Shown piece after piece: positions 53,308-62,348 of a stretch of DNA of 64,000 nucleotides; within the stretch, counting starts at the first letter, position 1; every line of letters begins with the position of its first letter. The stretch is from positions 1-64,000 of the forward strand of contig CALGAP010000005.1 in NCBI GenBank assembly GCA_937958995.1, written 5' to 3'. The notes beneath the pieces were generated by a model, which was not told the DNA's origin, made no database searches, and worked only from the letters and a program-made list of their open reading frames with translations. The stretch comes from an uncultured Chitinophagaceae bacterium (GTDB lineage: Bacteria > Bacteroidota > Bacteroidia > Chitinophagales > Chitinophagaceae). The position numbers and the translations under genes were made by a program.

Positions 53308-54105
53308 CTAATGAAAATTGAAGCGCTTAAGGAAACTTTCCTTATAATTTTTGCCGATGGGTAGTTCTTTGTCGCCCACAATTACATCCTGCTCGGTAAA
53401 TGATTTGATGGCGTGAAGATTGACGGCATAAGAGCGGTGGATGCGTACGAGTGAGGCGAAAATGATTTTTTCTAACAGCTGGTTTAATGAAAGCCGCAGC
53501 GCGAAGAGGTTGGAATGGGTGATGATACGCACGTAGTTGTTGTCTGACTCTACATATTGAATATCGGAGAGGCGAATTTTGACGAATTGGTAATTCTGTT
53601 TTATGAAAATGCTGTCCTGGATTTGAAGAATGGTTTCTTTGTCGGGCGTTGTGCCTTTTTCTGCGTCGTCGGCGGACGATTGCAGGGGAATGACTTTTCC
53701 AGATTCGGATGGCTCTTCTTTTAATGCGGCAAAGCTGTTTAATGCCAGGTCGATGGCAATGCGTACATTGGCGATGCTGTAGGGCTTTATGAGAAACGCC
53801 GCGGGGTAGGTCTTTTTTACGCGTTCCACCGTCCGGGCGTCGGTGAAGGCGGTAAGGTAAATTACCGGGCGCTGCTTGATCTTCATAAGATCAACCACTG
53901 TATCAATACCATCTTTCTCACCTATCAGGTTCACATCCATCAACACTATGTCTACATCGTTTTGTTCGTACAGGCTAAGGGCGTCCTGGTAATTGTCGGC
54001 AATGCCGGCTACATTGTATCCGCTATGCATCAGTCCGGCGGATAAGTCCATTGCTACGATTGATTCATCTTCTACAATCAGTATGTTGATTTTTTCTGAT
54101 GTCAT
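53308..54105 (-). CDS. LytTR-family response regulator
   Basis: A 265-residue DNA-binding regulator. The receiver domain (residues 1-125) has the acidic pair ILIVEDESIVAMDL and the phospho-Asp in IVLMDVNLIGEKDG. The C-terminal LytTR domain (about 165-265) has IQYVESDNNYVRIITHS and LVRIHRSYAVNLHAI. Its ATG overlaps the stop of the upstream kinase by one base (TAATG), so translation is probably coupled and the two are cognate. Confidence 0.9.
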   Translation of the reverse strand: MTSEKINILIVEDESIVAMDLSAGLMHSGYNVAGIADNYQDALSLYEQNDVDIVLMDVNLIGEKDGIDTVVDLMKIKQRPVIYLTAFTDARTVERVKKTYPAAFLIKPYSIANVRIAIDLALNSFAALKEEPSESGKVIPLQSSADDAEKGTTPDKETILQIQDSIFIKQNYQFVKIRLSDIQYVESDNNYVRIITHSNLFALRLSLNQLLEKIIFASLVRIHRSYAVNLHAIKSFTEQDVIVGDKELPIGKNYKESFLKRFNFH

Positions 54106-55952
54106 TATGCTGCCTGCAAATTTTTGGGAATCACAAATTGAAAACAAGTGCCGTTGTTTACTTCCAGGGTTTGTTTGGCGCGCAACTGCCGGCAAAGTGT
54201 TGTTACCAGTTGCTTACCAAATGAGCCGCCGCTTTGTTTCCATTTTGCTTCATCAAGGCCGGCGCCATTATCTTTTATAATAAGATTAATATCATTTCCA
54301 TCTTCGGTGCAGGTTATATGCAATGAGGGATATTTTACATCGTGATAGGCGTATTTAAAGGCGTTGGTCACAATTTCGTTTACAATCAGGCCAATGGGCA
54401 ATGCCTTATCCACATCCATGATTTCATTTTCCACCACAATCTGCAGATCGAAACCATCGCGGTCGTAACCATAGCTGGCGAGCAGCGATTCGGTGAGGTC
54501 GGTAATGTATTCCCGAATATTTACTGAAGTCAGCTGATCAGTCTTGTAAAGTCGCTGGTGAATAAAGCTCATGGCCTGCACGCGTTGCTGGCTTTCCCGA
54601 ATGGCAGCGATCGATTCCTCGTCTTTCAGCCGGTAGGTTTGCAGGCTCAGCAGACTGCTCACGATCTGCAGGTTGTTCTTAACGCGGTGATGCAGTTCTT
54701 TCATCATCACTTCCAGTTGCTTGGTTTGACGCGTGATCAGTTCTTTCTGCTTATTTACCCTCCTGTACAACAACACCATTGCTGCAGCCAGCAAACCAAA
54801 CAACACCAGTCCGCCCACCAGGTATTGTATCTGTTTGTTCTTAATGGCATTCACTGCGCCGAGACGTTCAATCTCCGATTCTTTCTTTTCTGTTTCAAAT
54901 CGTGTTTGCATTTCAGCGATCATTTGCGATTTACTGATATTGGCAAACGAATCGGAAATATGGTCGGCCAGTTGAAAATAGTGCAAGGCAGAGTCGTACC
55001 TTTTCATTGACCGATACACCGAAGACAGCATGCCGTAGGCATTTCCGATGCGTGTTGGTGAATTCAACTGCATGGAAATATCCTTCGCCAAAATAGCATA
55101 GGGCAACCCTTCTGCCGGTTTACCCATACGCCGGTAGATATCGGCAATATTCATGTAGTTGTGGGTAAGACTATTCAGGTTATTCAACCGCTTATTGATC
55201 TCCACGGCCATCTGGCTGTAGCGCAAAGCCGTGGTATAGTCTCTTTTGGGTATGGTGTAAATCTGGCTGATGTTGTTGTATAGTCTTGCCAGCGGATATT
55301 CATCCAGGTGCGCGCAGCACCGTTTTACGATCTCAATACCCCGCTCATAACATTTAAATGCGCTGTCGTAGTAATACTCCTGGCCGGCAATTTTTCCCCT
55401 GTCGCGGTAAATGATGCCTGCAACATTCAGGCTGGTAGCCAGGGCCGAAGAATCATTCAGTGATTCATAAATCTGCGTTGCCCGGTTGGCAAATTCGATA
55501 CCTTTTCCGAGATATTCGTCAAGCAGGTCAGAACTGGCAAATTCCTTATATACCTGAGCAATCTGCATACAGGCATAGGCAATTCCTTTCCGGTCTCCCG
55601 ATCTTTCAAAAATTTCCAGTCCCCTCAGTCCTTCATCCAGCGCGAGATGCGTGTTGCCCTTCATACGATTGTACACACATCTGCCGAGATAGGCTTCTGC
55701 CATGCCGTGTTCATAGTTCAGTTGACGGGCCATTGACATGGCCATTTCGGCATAATAGTGGATGGAATCGAGATCTTTCTGGATATAAGAGACTGCGAGG
55801 TGGTTGATGGAGTCTACGGTGGCGGTATCAATTTTTTCAACGACGGGTATAGAAGTGGCGGTGTTCTGCATAGCAAATTCTTGCTGCGCACTACTGCCAA
55901 GACCGGCGTACAAAAACAGGCTTAAATAAGATATAGGCTTAAACGCTCGCAA
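54105..55952 (-). CDS. TPR-sensor histidine kinase (HisKA_2 type)
   Basis: A 615-residue membrane kinase with signal peptide (YLSLFLYAGLGSSAQ), TPR-like periplasmic helices over about 50-360, one span (YLVGGLVLFGLLAAAMVLLY) and cytoplasmic kinase core. The phospho-His box is MMKELHHRVKNNLQIV; the ATP-binding domain has DNGAGLDEAKWKQSGGSFGK. Fused periplasmic TPR sensors with a LytTR partner are a common pattern in this phylum. It overlaps the response-regulator gene by one base. Confidence 0.9.
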   Translation of the reverse strand: MRAFKPISYLSLFLYAGLGSSAQQEFAMQNTATSIPVVEKIDTATVDSINHLAVSYIQKDLDSIHYYAEMAMSMARQLNYEHGMAEAYLGRCVYNRMKGNTHLALDEGLRGLEIFERSGDRKGIAYACMQIAQVYKEFASSDLLDEYLGKGIEFANRATQIYESLNDSSALATSLNVAGIIYRDRGKIAGQEYYYDSAFKCYERGIEIVKRCCAHLDEYPLARLYNNISQIYTIPKRDYTTALRYSQMAVEINKRLNNLNSLTHNYMNIADIYRRMGKPAEGLPYAILAKDISMQLNSPTRIGNAYGMLSSVYRSMKRYDSALHYFQLADHISDSFANISKSQMIAEMQTRFETEKKESEIERLGAVNAIKNKQIQYLVGGLVLFGLLAAAMVLLYRRVNKQKELITRQTKQLEVMMKELHHRVKNNLQIVSSLLSLQTYRLKDEESIAAIRESQQRVQAMSFIHQRLYKTDQLTSVNIREYITDLTESLLASYGYDRDGFDLQIVVENEIMDVDKALPIGLIVNEIVTNAFKYAYHDVKYPSLHITCTEDGNDINLIIKDNGAGLDEAKWKQSGGSFGKQLVTTLCRQLRAKQTLEVNNGTCFQFVIPKNLQAA

Positions 55953-56061
55953 ATAAACAACAATTCGGATTTAAGGTTAAGGACTACTACAAAGTAAATC
56001 AAAAATTTGCGCAATCGCTTCATTTTAACCTAAAGTGTTATCTTCGCCCAACTTTTCATCC

Positions 56062-57327
56062 ATGAAGGTTCTAATTCAGCAGGTCTACATTGTCGATCCA
56101 TCATCCCCACTTCACGGAACTATCCAGGATATTTTCATTGACGAAGGTGTTATAAAAGATATTAAATCGGATTTAAAAGTCAAAGCAGACCTCGTAATTT
56201 CAGGAAATAACCTGCACTGTTCCCCCGGCTGGGTTGATGTGTTTGCCAATTTTGCCGACCCCGGCTACGAGTATAAGGAAACGCTGGAGACGGGCGCAGC
56301 GGCGGCGGCAGCCGGTGGCTACACCGACGTGTTTGTGATTCCCAATACCCGCCCGGTTATCGATACCAAATCGCAGGCAGAATATATACGACATAAATCA
56401 GCTACGCTCCCCGTGCGCGTACATCCCATAGGCGCCGTGAGCAAAGGCACTGAGGGTAAAGACCTGGCCGAGATGTACGATATGCGTGCCTCGGGCGCCA
56501 TAGCCTTCAGCGACGGCCTCAACCCCGTGCAGTCTGCCGGCATATTGCTGAAAGCCCTTCAATATGTGAAGGCTTTCGAGGGTGTGATCATCCAGATACC
56601 CGACGACAAGAGCGTAGGATATGGCGGACTGATGCACGAAGGCATCGTGAGCACCCGGCTGGGATTGCCGGGCAAACCTATGATGGCGGAGGAATTGCTG
56701 GTGGCGCGCGATATTAAGCTGGCGCGCTATGCCGAGTCGAAACTGCATTTTACCGGCGTCACCTCGCCTAAATCGCTGGAGTATATCAGGAGGGCAAAGG
56801 ATGCGGGGCTGCAGGTAACATGTTCTGTTACGCCTTATCACCTCTACTTTATTGACGAGGACCTCGTTAATTATGATACTAACCTGAAAGTATATCCTCC
56901 CCTGCGCACCCGGGCAGAAAGGGAGGCGTTGAAAAAAGCAGTGGCCGACGGCACCATCGACTGCATAGCAACACATCATTTGCCTCATGAATACGACAGC
57001 AAGGTGCTGGAATTTGAAAATGCCAAATATGGCATGACCGGCCTCGAGACCAGCTATGCCGTGCTCAAGACTGTGCTGCCCGGGCTGAGCGAAGAAAAAT
57101 GGGTGGACCTGTTATGCAATAACCCCCGCCGCATTTTCGGACTTGAACAGCCGTCGATCAATAAAAATATGGAGGCCTGTGTAACCGTTTTTGAACCAGG
57201 AGGACAAACAGTCGTTGAAGAATCTTTCTTCAAATCGAGATCCCGGAATTCAGCCTTTCTCGGCAAAACATTAAATGGTAAGGTTAAGGGAATTGTAAAC
57301 CGGGGAAAGGCAATTGTAAACGATTAA
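56062..57327 (+). CDS. dihydroorotase-like protein missing catalytic metal ligands
   Basis: A 421-residue member of the dihydroorotase family by overall sequence and length. The canonical metal motif His-x-His after PG(F/W)xD is replaced by Phe61-Ala62-Asn63 (SPGWVDVFANFADPG), and the catalytic Asp of TDHAPH is His305 (IATHHLPHE). Without those ligands hydrolytic activity is unlikely. Some bacteria have such inactive subunits that hold aspartate transcarbamoylase together; no such gene is in view. I start at 56062 (MKVLIQQVYIVD). Confidence 0.75.
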   Translation: MKVLIQQVYIVDPSSPLHGTIQDIFIDEGVIKDIKSDLKVKADLVISGNNLHCSPGWVDVFANFADPGYEYKETLETGAAAAAAGGYTDVFVIPNTRPVIDTKSQAEYIRHKSATLPVRVHPIGAVSKGTEGKDLAEMYDMRASGAIAFSDGLNPVQSAGILLKALQYVKAFEGVIIQIPDDKSVGYGGLMHEGIVSTRLGLPGKPMMAEELLVARDIKLARYAESKLHFTGVTSPKSLEYIRRAKDAGLQVTCSVTPYHLYFIDEDLVNYDTNLKVYPPLRTRAEREALKKAVADGTIDCIATHHLPHEYDSKVLEFENAKYGMTGLETSYAVLKTVLPGLSEEKWVDLLCNNPRRIFGLEQPSINKNMEACVTVFEPGGQTVVEESFFKSRSRNSAFLGKTLNGKVKGIVNRGKAIVND

Positions 57328-57336
57328 AAAAAGCGT

Positions 57337-57861
57337 ATGGAAAAGAAGCCAACTTCCGCCACCGTAATGGGGTTAATGGTCGGACTGATTCTCGTAGTGT
57401 ATAGCCTCGTTATCTATTTTGCCGAACTTTATATGCAAACCTGGAGCCAGTACCTGGGAGGGGCAGTTTTGTTAGGGGGCATTATCAGCGCGGTATTGAT
57501 GCACGCCAAAGAAGTGGATTACCGGGAAGGGTTTGGCTCTCTTTTTGGTTTCGGGTTTAAGGCAGCCGCTGCAGCTGCGGTAGTAGTGATCATATTTTCA
57601 GTGCTGCAGGGGTATATATTCCCAGACATAAAGACTCGCGCCATTGATTTGGCGCGCGAAGCGGCGCTGAGTAGTCCGAATGCAGCGGGCAATGAGCGGG
57701 CTATCAACGAAAGTATTGACCGCTTTGAAAAAAACTATACCACGTTTATTATACTGGGCGTTATTTTCTGGCAATTAATCTTTGGGGCATTGGGTGCATT
57801 GATAGGTGCCGCTGCTGCAAAGAAAAATCCAAAAACCCCGTTCGAAATTGATAAAACCTGA
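57337..57861 (+). CDS. DUF4199 family membrane protein
   Basis: A 174-residue protein with four predicted spans, an AGAL-type N-terminus (SATVMGLMVGLILVVYSL) and a short cytoplasmic C-terminus. This layout matches DUF4199, a Bacteroidota family of unknown role often placed before a dolichol-phosphate mannosyltransferase-like gene, as here (11 bp). It starts 9 bp after the dihydroorotase-like gene. Confidence 0.8.
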   Translation: MEKKPTSATVMGLMVGLILVVYSLVIYFAELYMQTWSQYLGGAVLLGGIISAVLMHAKEVDYREGFGSLFGFGFKAAAAAAVVVIIFSVLQGYIFPDIKTRAIDLAREAALSSPNAAGNERAINESIDRFEKNYTTFIILGVIFWQLIFGALGALIGAAAAKKNPKTPFEIDKT

Positions 57862-57872
57862 TAACGAATAGC

Positions 57873-58817
57873 ATGGATATATCCATAGTTGTGCCATTAT
57901 TCGATGAAGAAGAATCGCTGCCGGAGCTGTGCGCATGGATTGAGCGCGTGATCAGCGCAATGGGCCGTTCTTATGAGATCATTCTCGTGGATGATGGCAG
58001 CCAGGATGATTCATGGAAAGTGATTGAAAATCTCAGGGCCGGCAACAACAATATCAAAGGCATCCGTTTCCAGCGCAATTACGGAAAATCGGCCGCGCTC
58101 AATGAAGGGTTTAAAGCGGCAAAGGGAAATGTGGTGATCACTATGGATGCCGATCTGCAGGACAGTCCCGATGAAATTCCCGCACTATACAAAATGATTA
58201 CCGAAGATGGTTATGATATAGTAAGCGGATGGAAAAAGAAACGCTACGATAACAAGCTCACGAAAAATATTCCCAGTAAACTCTACAACTGGGCCACACG
58301 ACGCGTGTCGAAAATAAAACTGCACGATTTTAACTGCGGTCTTAAGGCTTATCGCCACAAGGTGGTGAAGAGTATTGAAATTTATGGTGAGATGCACCGA
58401 TATATCCCGGTAATGGCCAAGTGGGCTGGCTTCAGGAAAATCGGTGAGAAAGTGGTGGAGCACCGCCCCAGGAAATATGGCAAGACGAAATTCGGCTGGG
58501 AACGATTTATATATGGCCTCCTCGACCTGACCTCTATCGTATTTATCGGAAAATTTGGCCGCAGACCTATGCACTTCTTTGGTGTATGGGGTACTCTGTT
58601 TTTCTTTATCGGCGCGGCATTTATACTATACCTGGTCATTCTGAAGATCATCAACCCGGCAGCGGCATTGACCAACCGCCCCACCTTTTACATTTCACTG
58701 GCGGCGATGATACTGGGTACGCAGTTGTTTACTGCAGGTTACCTGGGTGAGCTGATCGCGCGCAGTTCGCCCACGCGCAACTTTTACTATATTGAAAAAA
58801 AGTTGGGAATTGACTAG
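57873..58817 (+). CDS. GT2 glycosyltransferase with C-terminal membrane helices (DPM/GtrB-like)
   Basis: A 314-residue membrane glycosyltransferase. The catalytic N-terminal part has IILVDDGSQDDSW and ITMDADLQDSPDEIP. The C-terminal part has two spans (about 230-255 and 268-290). The family moves sugars from nucleotide donors to polyprenyl phosphate. The next gene starts within its last codons, so the two are probably translationally coupled. Confidence 0.85.
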   Translation: MDISIVVPLFDEEESLPELCAWIERVISAMGRSYEIILVDDGSQDDSWKVIENLRAGNNNIKGIRFQRNYGKSAALNEGFKAAKGNVVITMDADLQDSPDEIPALYKMITEDGYDIVSGWKKKRYDNKLTKNIPSKLYNWATRRVSKIKLHDFNCGLKAYRHKVVKSIEIYGEMHRYIPVMAKWAGFRKIGEKVVEHRPRKYGKTKFGWERFIYGLLDLTSIVFIGKFGRRPMHFFGVWGTLFFFIGAAFILYLVILKIINPAAALTNRPTFYISLAAMILGTQLFTAGYLGELIARSSPTRNFYYIEKKLGID

Positions 58818-59979
58818 TCCATCTGCACAAAAAGTGGTGATCGTGGGGCCGGGCTATCCTTTCCGTGGCGGTATTGCCACTTTCAATCACCGGCTTTGCC
58901 AACAATTTATCGAGGAGGGAAATGAATGCTGCATTTTTTCATTTTCCCTGCAGTATCCTTCCCTGCTTTTTCCTGGTAAGACACAATATTCAACCGACCC
59001 GCCACCGCAGGGACTGGAGATCTATTCAATGATCAATTCCATTCATCCGCTCAACTGGTGGCAGACGGGTACAGAGTTGAAAAGAATGCGTCCCGATATT
59101 CTTATCGTGCGTTACTGGTTGCCGTTTATGGGCCCGGCATTTGGCACCATATTGCGGCGCGTTCGGAAAAATAAACACACACGCATTATCGCCATAACTG
59201 ACAATATTTTCCCGCACGAAAAGCGTCCCGGCGACCTCGCCTTCTCGCGTTATTTCCTGAAAAGCTGCGATGCTTTTGTGACTATGAGCGATAAAGTGAT
59301 GAAAGATCTGCGATCGCTGGAACCCAATAAACCCGCCGTACAGACCCTGCACCCACTATATGATAATTTCGGGGAACCCGTGTCAAAACAGGAAGCGCGC
59401 GAAAAACTCAGACTCGATAAAGACACAAAAATTCTGCTCTTCTTCGGTTTCATAAGAAAATACAAAGGGCTCGACATTTTGCTGAATGCGATCCGGCTGC
59501 TGAAGGAAAAAAACTCACCGCTGCTGGGCCATTTGAAAATCATGATTGCCGGTGAATTTTATGAAGACCCCAGGGAGTATGAACGTATGATTGATGAATG
59601 GGGGATTCGCGATTATTTGATTTTGCGAACCGATTTCATACCCGATTCAGAAGTGCGATATTATATGTGCGCGGCCGATGGTGTGGTGCAACCCTATCGC
59701 AATGCTACGCAGAGCGGCGTTACTCCCCTCGCCTATCATTTTGATAAACCTTCGATCGTTACAAATGTGGGCGGACTGCCTGAACTGGTGCCGCACAAAA
59801 AGGCGGGACTGGTGGCGGAGCCAAACGCAGAGAGTGTTGCAGCGGCTATAGAAGAATATTTTGAATTGGGTGAAAATTATTTTATTCCTCATCTTCGCAG
59901 CGAAAAACAAAGGCTGAGCTGGCACACGCTGGTGAAAATCATCACCGACCTGGCCGCGCAGCTCAGGAAAGAGCAATAA
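58792..59979 (+). CDS. GT4-type glycosyltransferase
   Basis: A 395-residue GT-B enzyme with N-terminal VVIVGPGYPFRGGIATFNH and C-terminal nucleotide-sugar motif in GVTPLAYHFDKPSIVTNV. The longest frame starts at a TTG at 58792, overlapping the preceding gene by 26 bp; a TTG at 58810 or the GTG pair of VVIVGPG are other starts. Position between GT2 and the heptose genes suggests a role in LPS or surface-glycan assembly. Confidence 0.8.
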   Translation: MKKSWELTSPSAQKVVIVGPGYPFRGGIATFNHRLCQQFIEEGNECCIFSFSLQYPSLLFPGKTQYSTDPPPQGLEIYSMINSIHPLNWWQTGTELKRMRPDILIVRYWLPFMGPAFGTILRRVRKNKHTRIIAITDNIFPHEKRPGDLAFSRYFLKSCDAFVTMSDKVMKDLRSLEPNKPAVQTLHPLYDNFGEPVSKQEAREKLRLDKDTKILLFFGFIRKYKGLDILLNAIRLLKEKNSPLLGHLKIMIAGEFYEDPREYERMIDEWGIRDYLILRTDFIPDSEVRYYMCAADGVVQPYRNATQSGVTPLAYHFDKPSIVTNVGGLPELVPHKKAGLVAEPNAESVAAAIEEYFELGENYFIPHLRSEKQRLSWHTLVKIITDLAAQLRKEQ

Positions 59980-59984
59980 ATAAT

Positions 59985-60563
59985 ATGACACAGGATAAAA
60001 TAAAAAAGATAGTTGCTGAATCAATATCCGTAAAAAACAGCGTGCTCGCCAACGAGCAGTTATTGCAGACGGTGGAAAAGATTGCCGCGGAAATGGTAAA
60101 GGCCCTGAGAAAAGGCAATCGCATTTATTTCTGTGGCAATGGCGGTTCTGCTGCCGATGCACAACACCTGGCCGCTGAATTTACCGGCCGTTTTTATAAA
60201 GACCGTGAGGCTCTGCCCGCGGAAGCGCTGCATGTAAATACTTCTTACCTCACGGCGGTGGCCAACGACTATAGCTATGATGAGATTTATAGCCGCATGA
60301 TCAAAGGCATTGGTAATGCCGGCGATTTCCTGGTAGGGCTCTCTACTTCGGGCAACTCACCGAATATTGTGAAGGCTTTTGAAGTGGCGCGCGAGAAAAA
60401 GATCGTTACTGTTGGTTTCACCGGCGAAACCGGCGGAGCCATGAAGGCGCTGAGCGATTACCTCGTGAATGTGCCTTCGAAAAATACGCCGCGCATTCAG
60501 GAAAGTCATATCATGCTGGGCCATATCATTTGCGAACTGGTGGAAGAACAGTATTTCTCTTAA
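59985..60563 (+). CDS. gmhA: D-sedoheptulose 7-phosphate isomerase
   Basis: A 192-residue sugar isomerase. The SIS motifs IYFCGNGGSAADAQHLAAEF and GLSTSGNSPNIVKAF are complete, as is the C-terminal ESHIMLGHIICELVE. It makes D-glycero-D-manno-heptose 7-phosphate, the first step of heptose synthesis for LPS core or S-layer glycans. gmhB follows after 30 bp. The heptokinase and nucleotidyltransferase are not in the window. Confidence 0.93.
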   Translation: MTQDKIKKIVAESISVKNSVLANEQLLQTVEKIAAEMVKALRKGNRIYFCGNGGSAADAQHLAAEFTGRFYKDREALPAEALHVNTSYLTAVANDYSYDEIYSRMIKGIGNAGDFLVGLSTSGNSPNIVKAFEVAREKKIVTVGFTGETGGAMKALSDYLVNVPSKNTPRIQESHIMLGHIICELVEEQYFS

Positions 60564-60593
60564 ACAGCCAGCGCGCCACCTTACTGTCAAACC

Positions 60594-61151
60594 ATGCTCA
60601 ATTTAAAACAAATCAACAAAGACTGGACCTTATTTCTCGATCGTGATGGCGTGATCAACCACGACAAAGACAAGAGCTATATTTTCAGTTTCGACGAGTT
60701 CAGGTTTTACGACGGGGTATTAGACGCGTTGAAATTTTTGTCCTCAATTTTCTCGCGTATCGTTGTCGTGACCAACCAGCGCGGTGTGGGCCGCGGCCTG
60801 ATGACCGAAGAAACATTGATCGATATCCACCATCGCATGCAGGAACAGATAGAAAAAGCTGGTGGCCGTATCGATGCTATTTTTTACTGCACAGCCAATA
60901 ACAACGAGGACCCCAACCGCAAACCCAATCCTGGTATGTTTTACCAGGCAAAAGCGAAATTTCCTGAAATAACTCCCGGGCATTCGCTGATAGTGGGTAA
61001 TAATATCAGTGATATGGAATTTGGGCGTAATGCGGGGATTCATACCGTTTTTGTAAAGACTACCCAGCCGCATATCGCGCTTCCCCATCCTGCCATTGAC
61101 CTTGCCTTTGATAGTCTGCCCGATTTTGCAAAAGCTTTGCGAGAGGCATAA
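60594..61151 (+). CDS. gmhB: heptose bisphosphate phosphatase
   Basis: A 185-residue HAD phosphatase. The nucleophile motif is LFLDRDGVINHDK, with VVTNQRGVGRG and VGNNISDMEFG. The substrate region fits the heptose 1,7-bisphosphate phosphatase family, consistent with gmhA directly before it. Unlike the E. coli protein it lacks the Cys cluster that binds a structural zinc (FYCTANNNEDPNRKPNPG has one Cys), so the zinc-free form is likely. Confidence 0.85.
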   Translation: MLNLKQINKDWTLFLDRDGVINHDKDKSYIFSFDEFRFYDGVLDALKFLSSIFSRIVVVTNQRGVGRGLMTEETLIDIHHRMQEQIEKAGGRIDAIFYCTANNNEDPNRKPNPGMFYQAKAKFPEITPGHSLIVGNNISDMEFGRNAGIHTVFVKTTQPHIALPHPAIDLAFDSLPDFAKALREA

Positions 61152-61226
61152 AATTTTATCAGGCCTTTGACGTTCCTGTTCGGTAACAAAGGGTAATTTT
61201 GCCACTTCGTTGAGCAATCTAATTTT

Positions 61227-62261
61227 ATGAATAATCGTTTTGTCTCATACCTCGTTATTATCATACTGGCCGTCATGCTCTTGCCTGCCGTCTCCCTGCG
61301 TGCGCAGCGCATCAGCGAAGCTGACCTGGAGGTGCTGGAACAAAAAGAGGATTCATTGAAGCATTGGTCAACCCAAATGGTATTTGCCGAAGAAGCGGCC
61401 GACCGTTTTCGCTCCGACAGTCATTTCGTCCGCACGCTCGTGAGGGCTTTGAAAGTGAAAAATTCTTTCTACTTCCCATTTGATTCGGTAAATATATCAA
61501 GACTTTATTCCCCCGACAGCACCTTCCGCATTTTCACCTGGCAGTTGAAAAAAGACGAGTACGTGTACTTTCAGCGCGGCGCCATTCAAATGAATACGCC
61601 CGACGGCTCGCTGAAGTTGATACCGCTTCATGACCGTTCTTCATTTATGAAAGATCCGCTGAAGGTAATTGGAGAAGATACCAACTGGGTGGGCGCCATT
61701 TACTACAAGATCATTCTCAAAGAACATAACGGTAAGAAGTATTACACGCTGCTGGGCTTTGACGACTACAGCATTGAAAGCAACAAGAAATGGATGGAGG
61801 TAATGACCTTTAATGAACAAGGCAAACCCGTATTTGGCGGCAGGTATTTCAATTTCAAAAACGACACCATTAAACGACCCGATCAGTTCCGTTTCAATAT
61901 AGAATATAAAAAAGAAGCCAAGACGTTCTTCAACTACGACGAAGAGAGAGACCTGATCGTTTTCGACCATCTCGAATCAGAGAGCGACGAGCCCGAGAGG
62001 AAAGCCTCCTATATTCCCGTGGGCGAATTTGAAGCATTTCAGTGGCAGAACGGCCAATGGGTGCACCTGCCCAGGATTGATTTTGATTTCAGGCTAAAAG
62101 ATGGTCAATTCCCAGTTGAAGCCACCATTTATGACGCTTCGGGCAACGTAAACGAGCAGGTGCTTGAGGAAGCTTCGCGCAGAAACATGGAGAGGGCTGA
62201 GCGCGAAAAAGAGGAGAAAGAGAAAAAGGCAAAACAGAAGAAAAAGAAAGGCGAAAATTAA
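61227..62261 (+). CDS. unknown exported protein
   Basis: A 344-residue protein with a signal peptide (VIIILAVMLLPAVSLRAQ) and a beta-rich domain; the C-terminus after about residue 320 is a Glu/Lys-rich coil. I recognise no family, but the pattern of exported, soluble, phylum-specific proteins fits. It follows gmhB after 75 bp and may be co-transcribed. Confidence 0.65.
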   Translation: MNNRFVSYLVIIILAVMLLPAVSLRAQRISEADLEVLEQKEDSLKHWSTQMVFAEEAADRFRSDSHFVRTLVRALKVKNSFYFPFDSVNISRLYSPDSTFRIFTWQLKKDEYVYFQRGAIQMNTPDGSLKLIPLHDRSSFMKDPLKVIGEDTNWVGAIYYKIILKEHNGKKYYTLLGFDDYSIESNKKWMEVMTFNEQGKPVFGGRYFNFKNDTIKRPDQFRFNIEYKKEAKTFFNYDEERDLIVFDHLESESDEPERKASYIPVGEFEAFQWQNGQWVHLPRIDFDFRLKDGQFPVEATIYDASGNVNEQVLEEASRRNMERAEREKEEKEKKAKQKKKKGEN

Positions 62262-62348
62262 GACGCTTTATTCCTTCACCATAATCACTACGGCACTTTC
62301 GCTGCGCGGATAGCAGCGTTTGAAAACCCTGATATCTCGAATCGGTAT

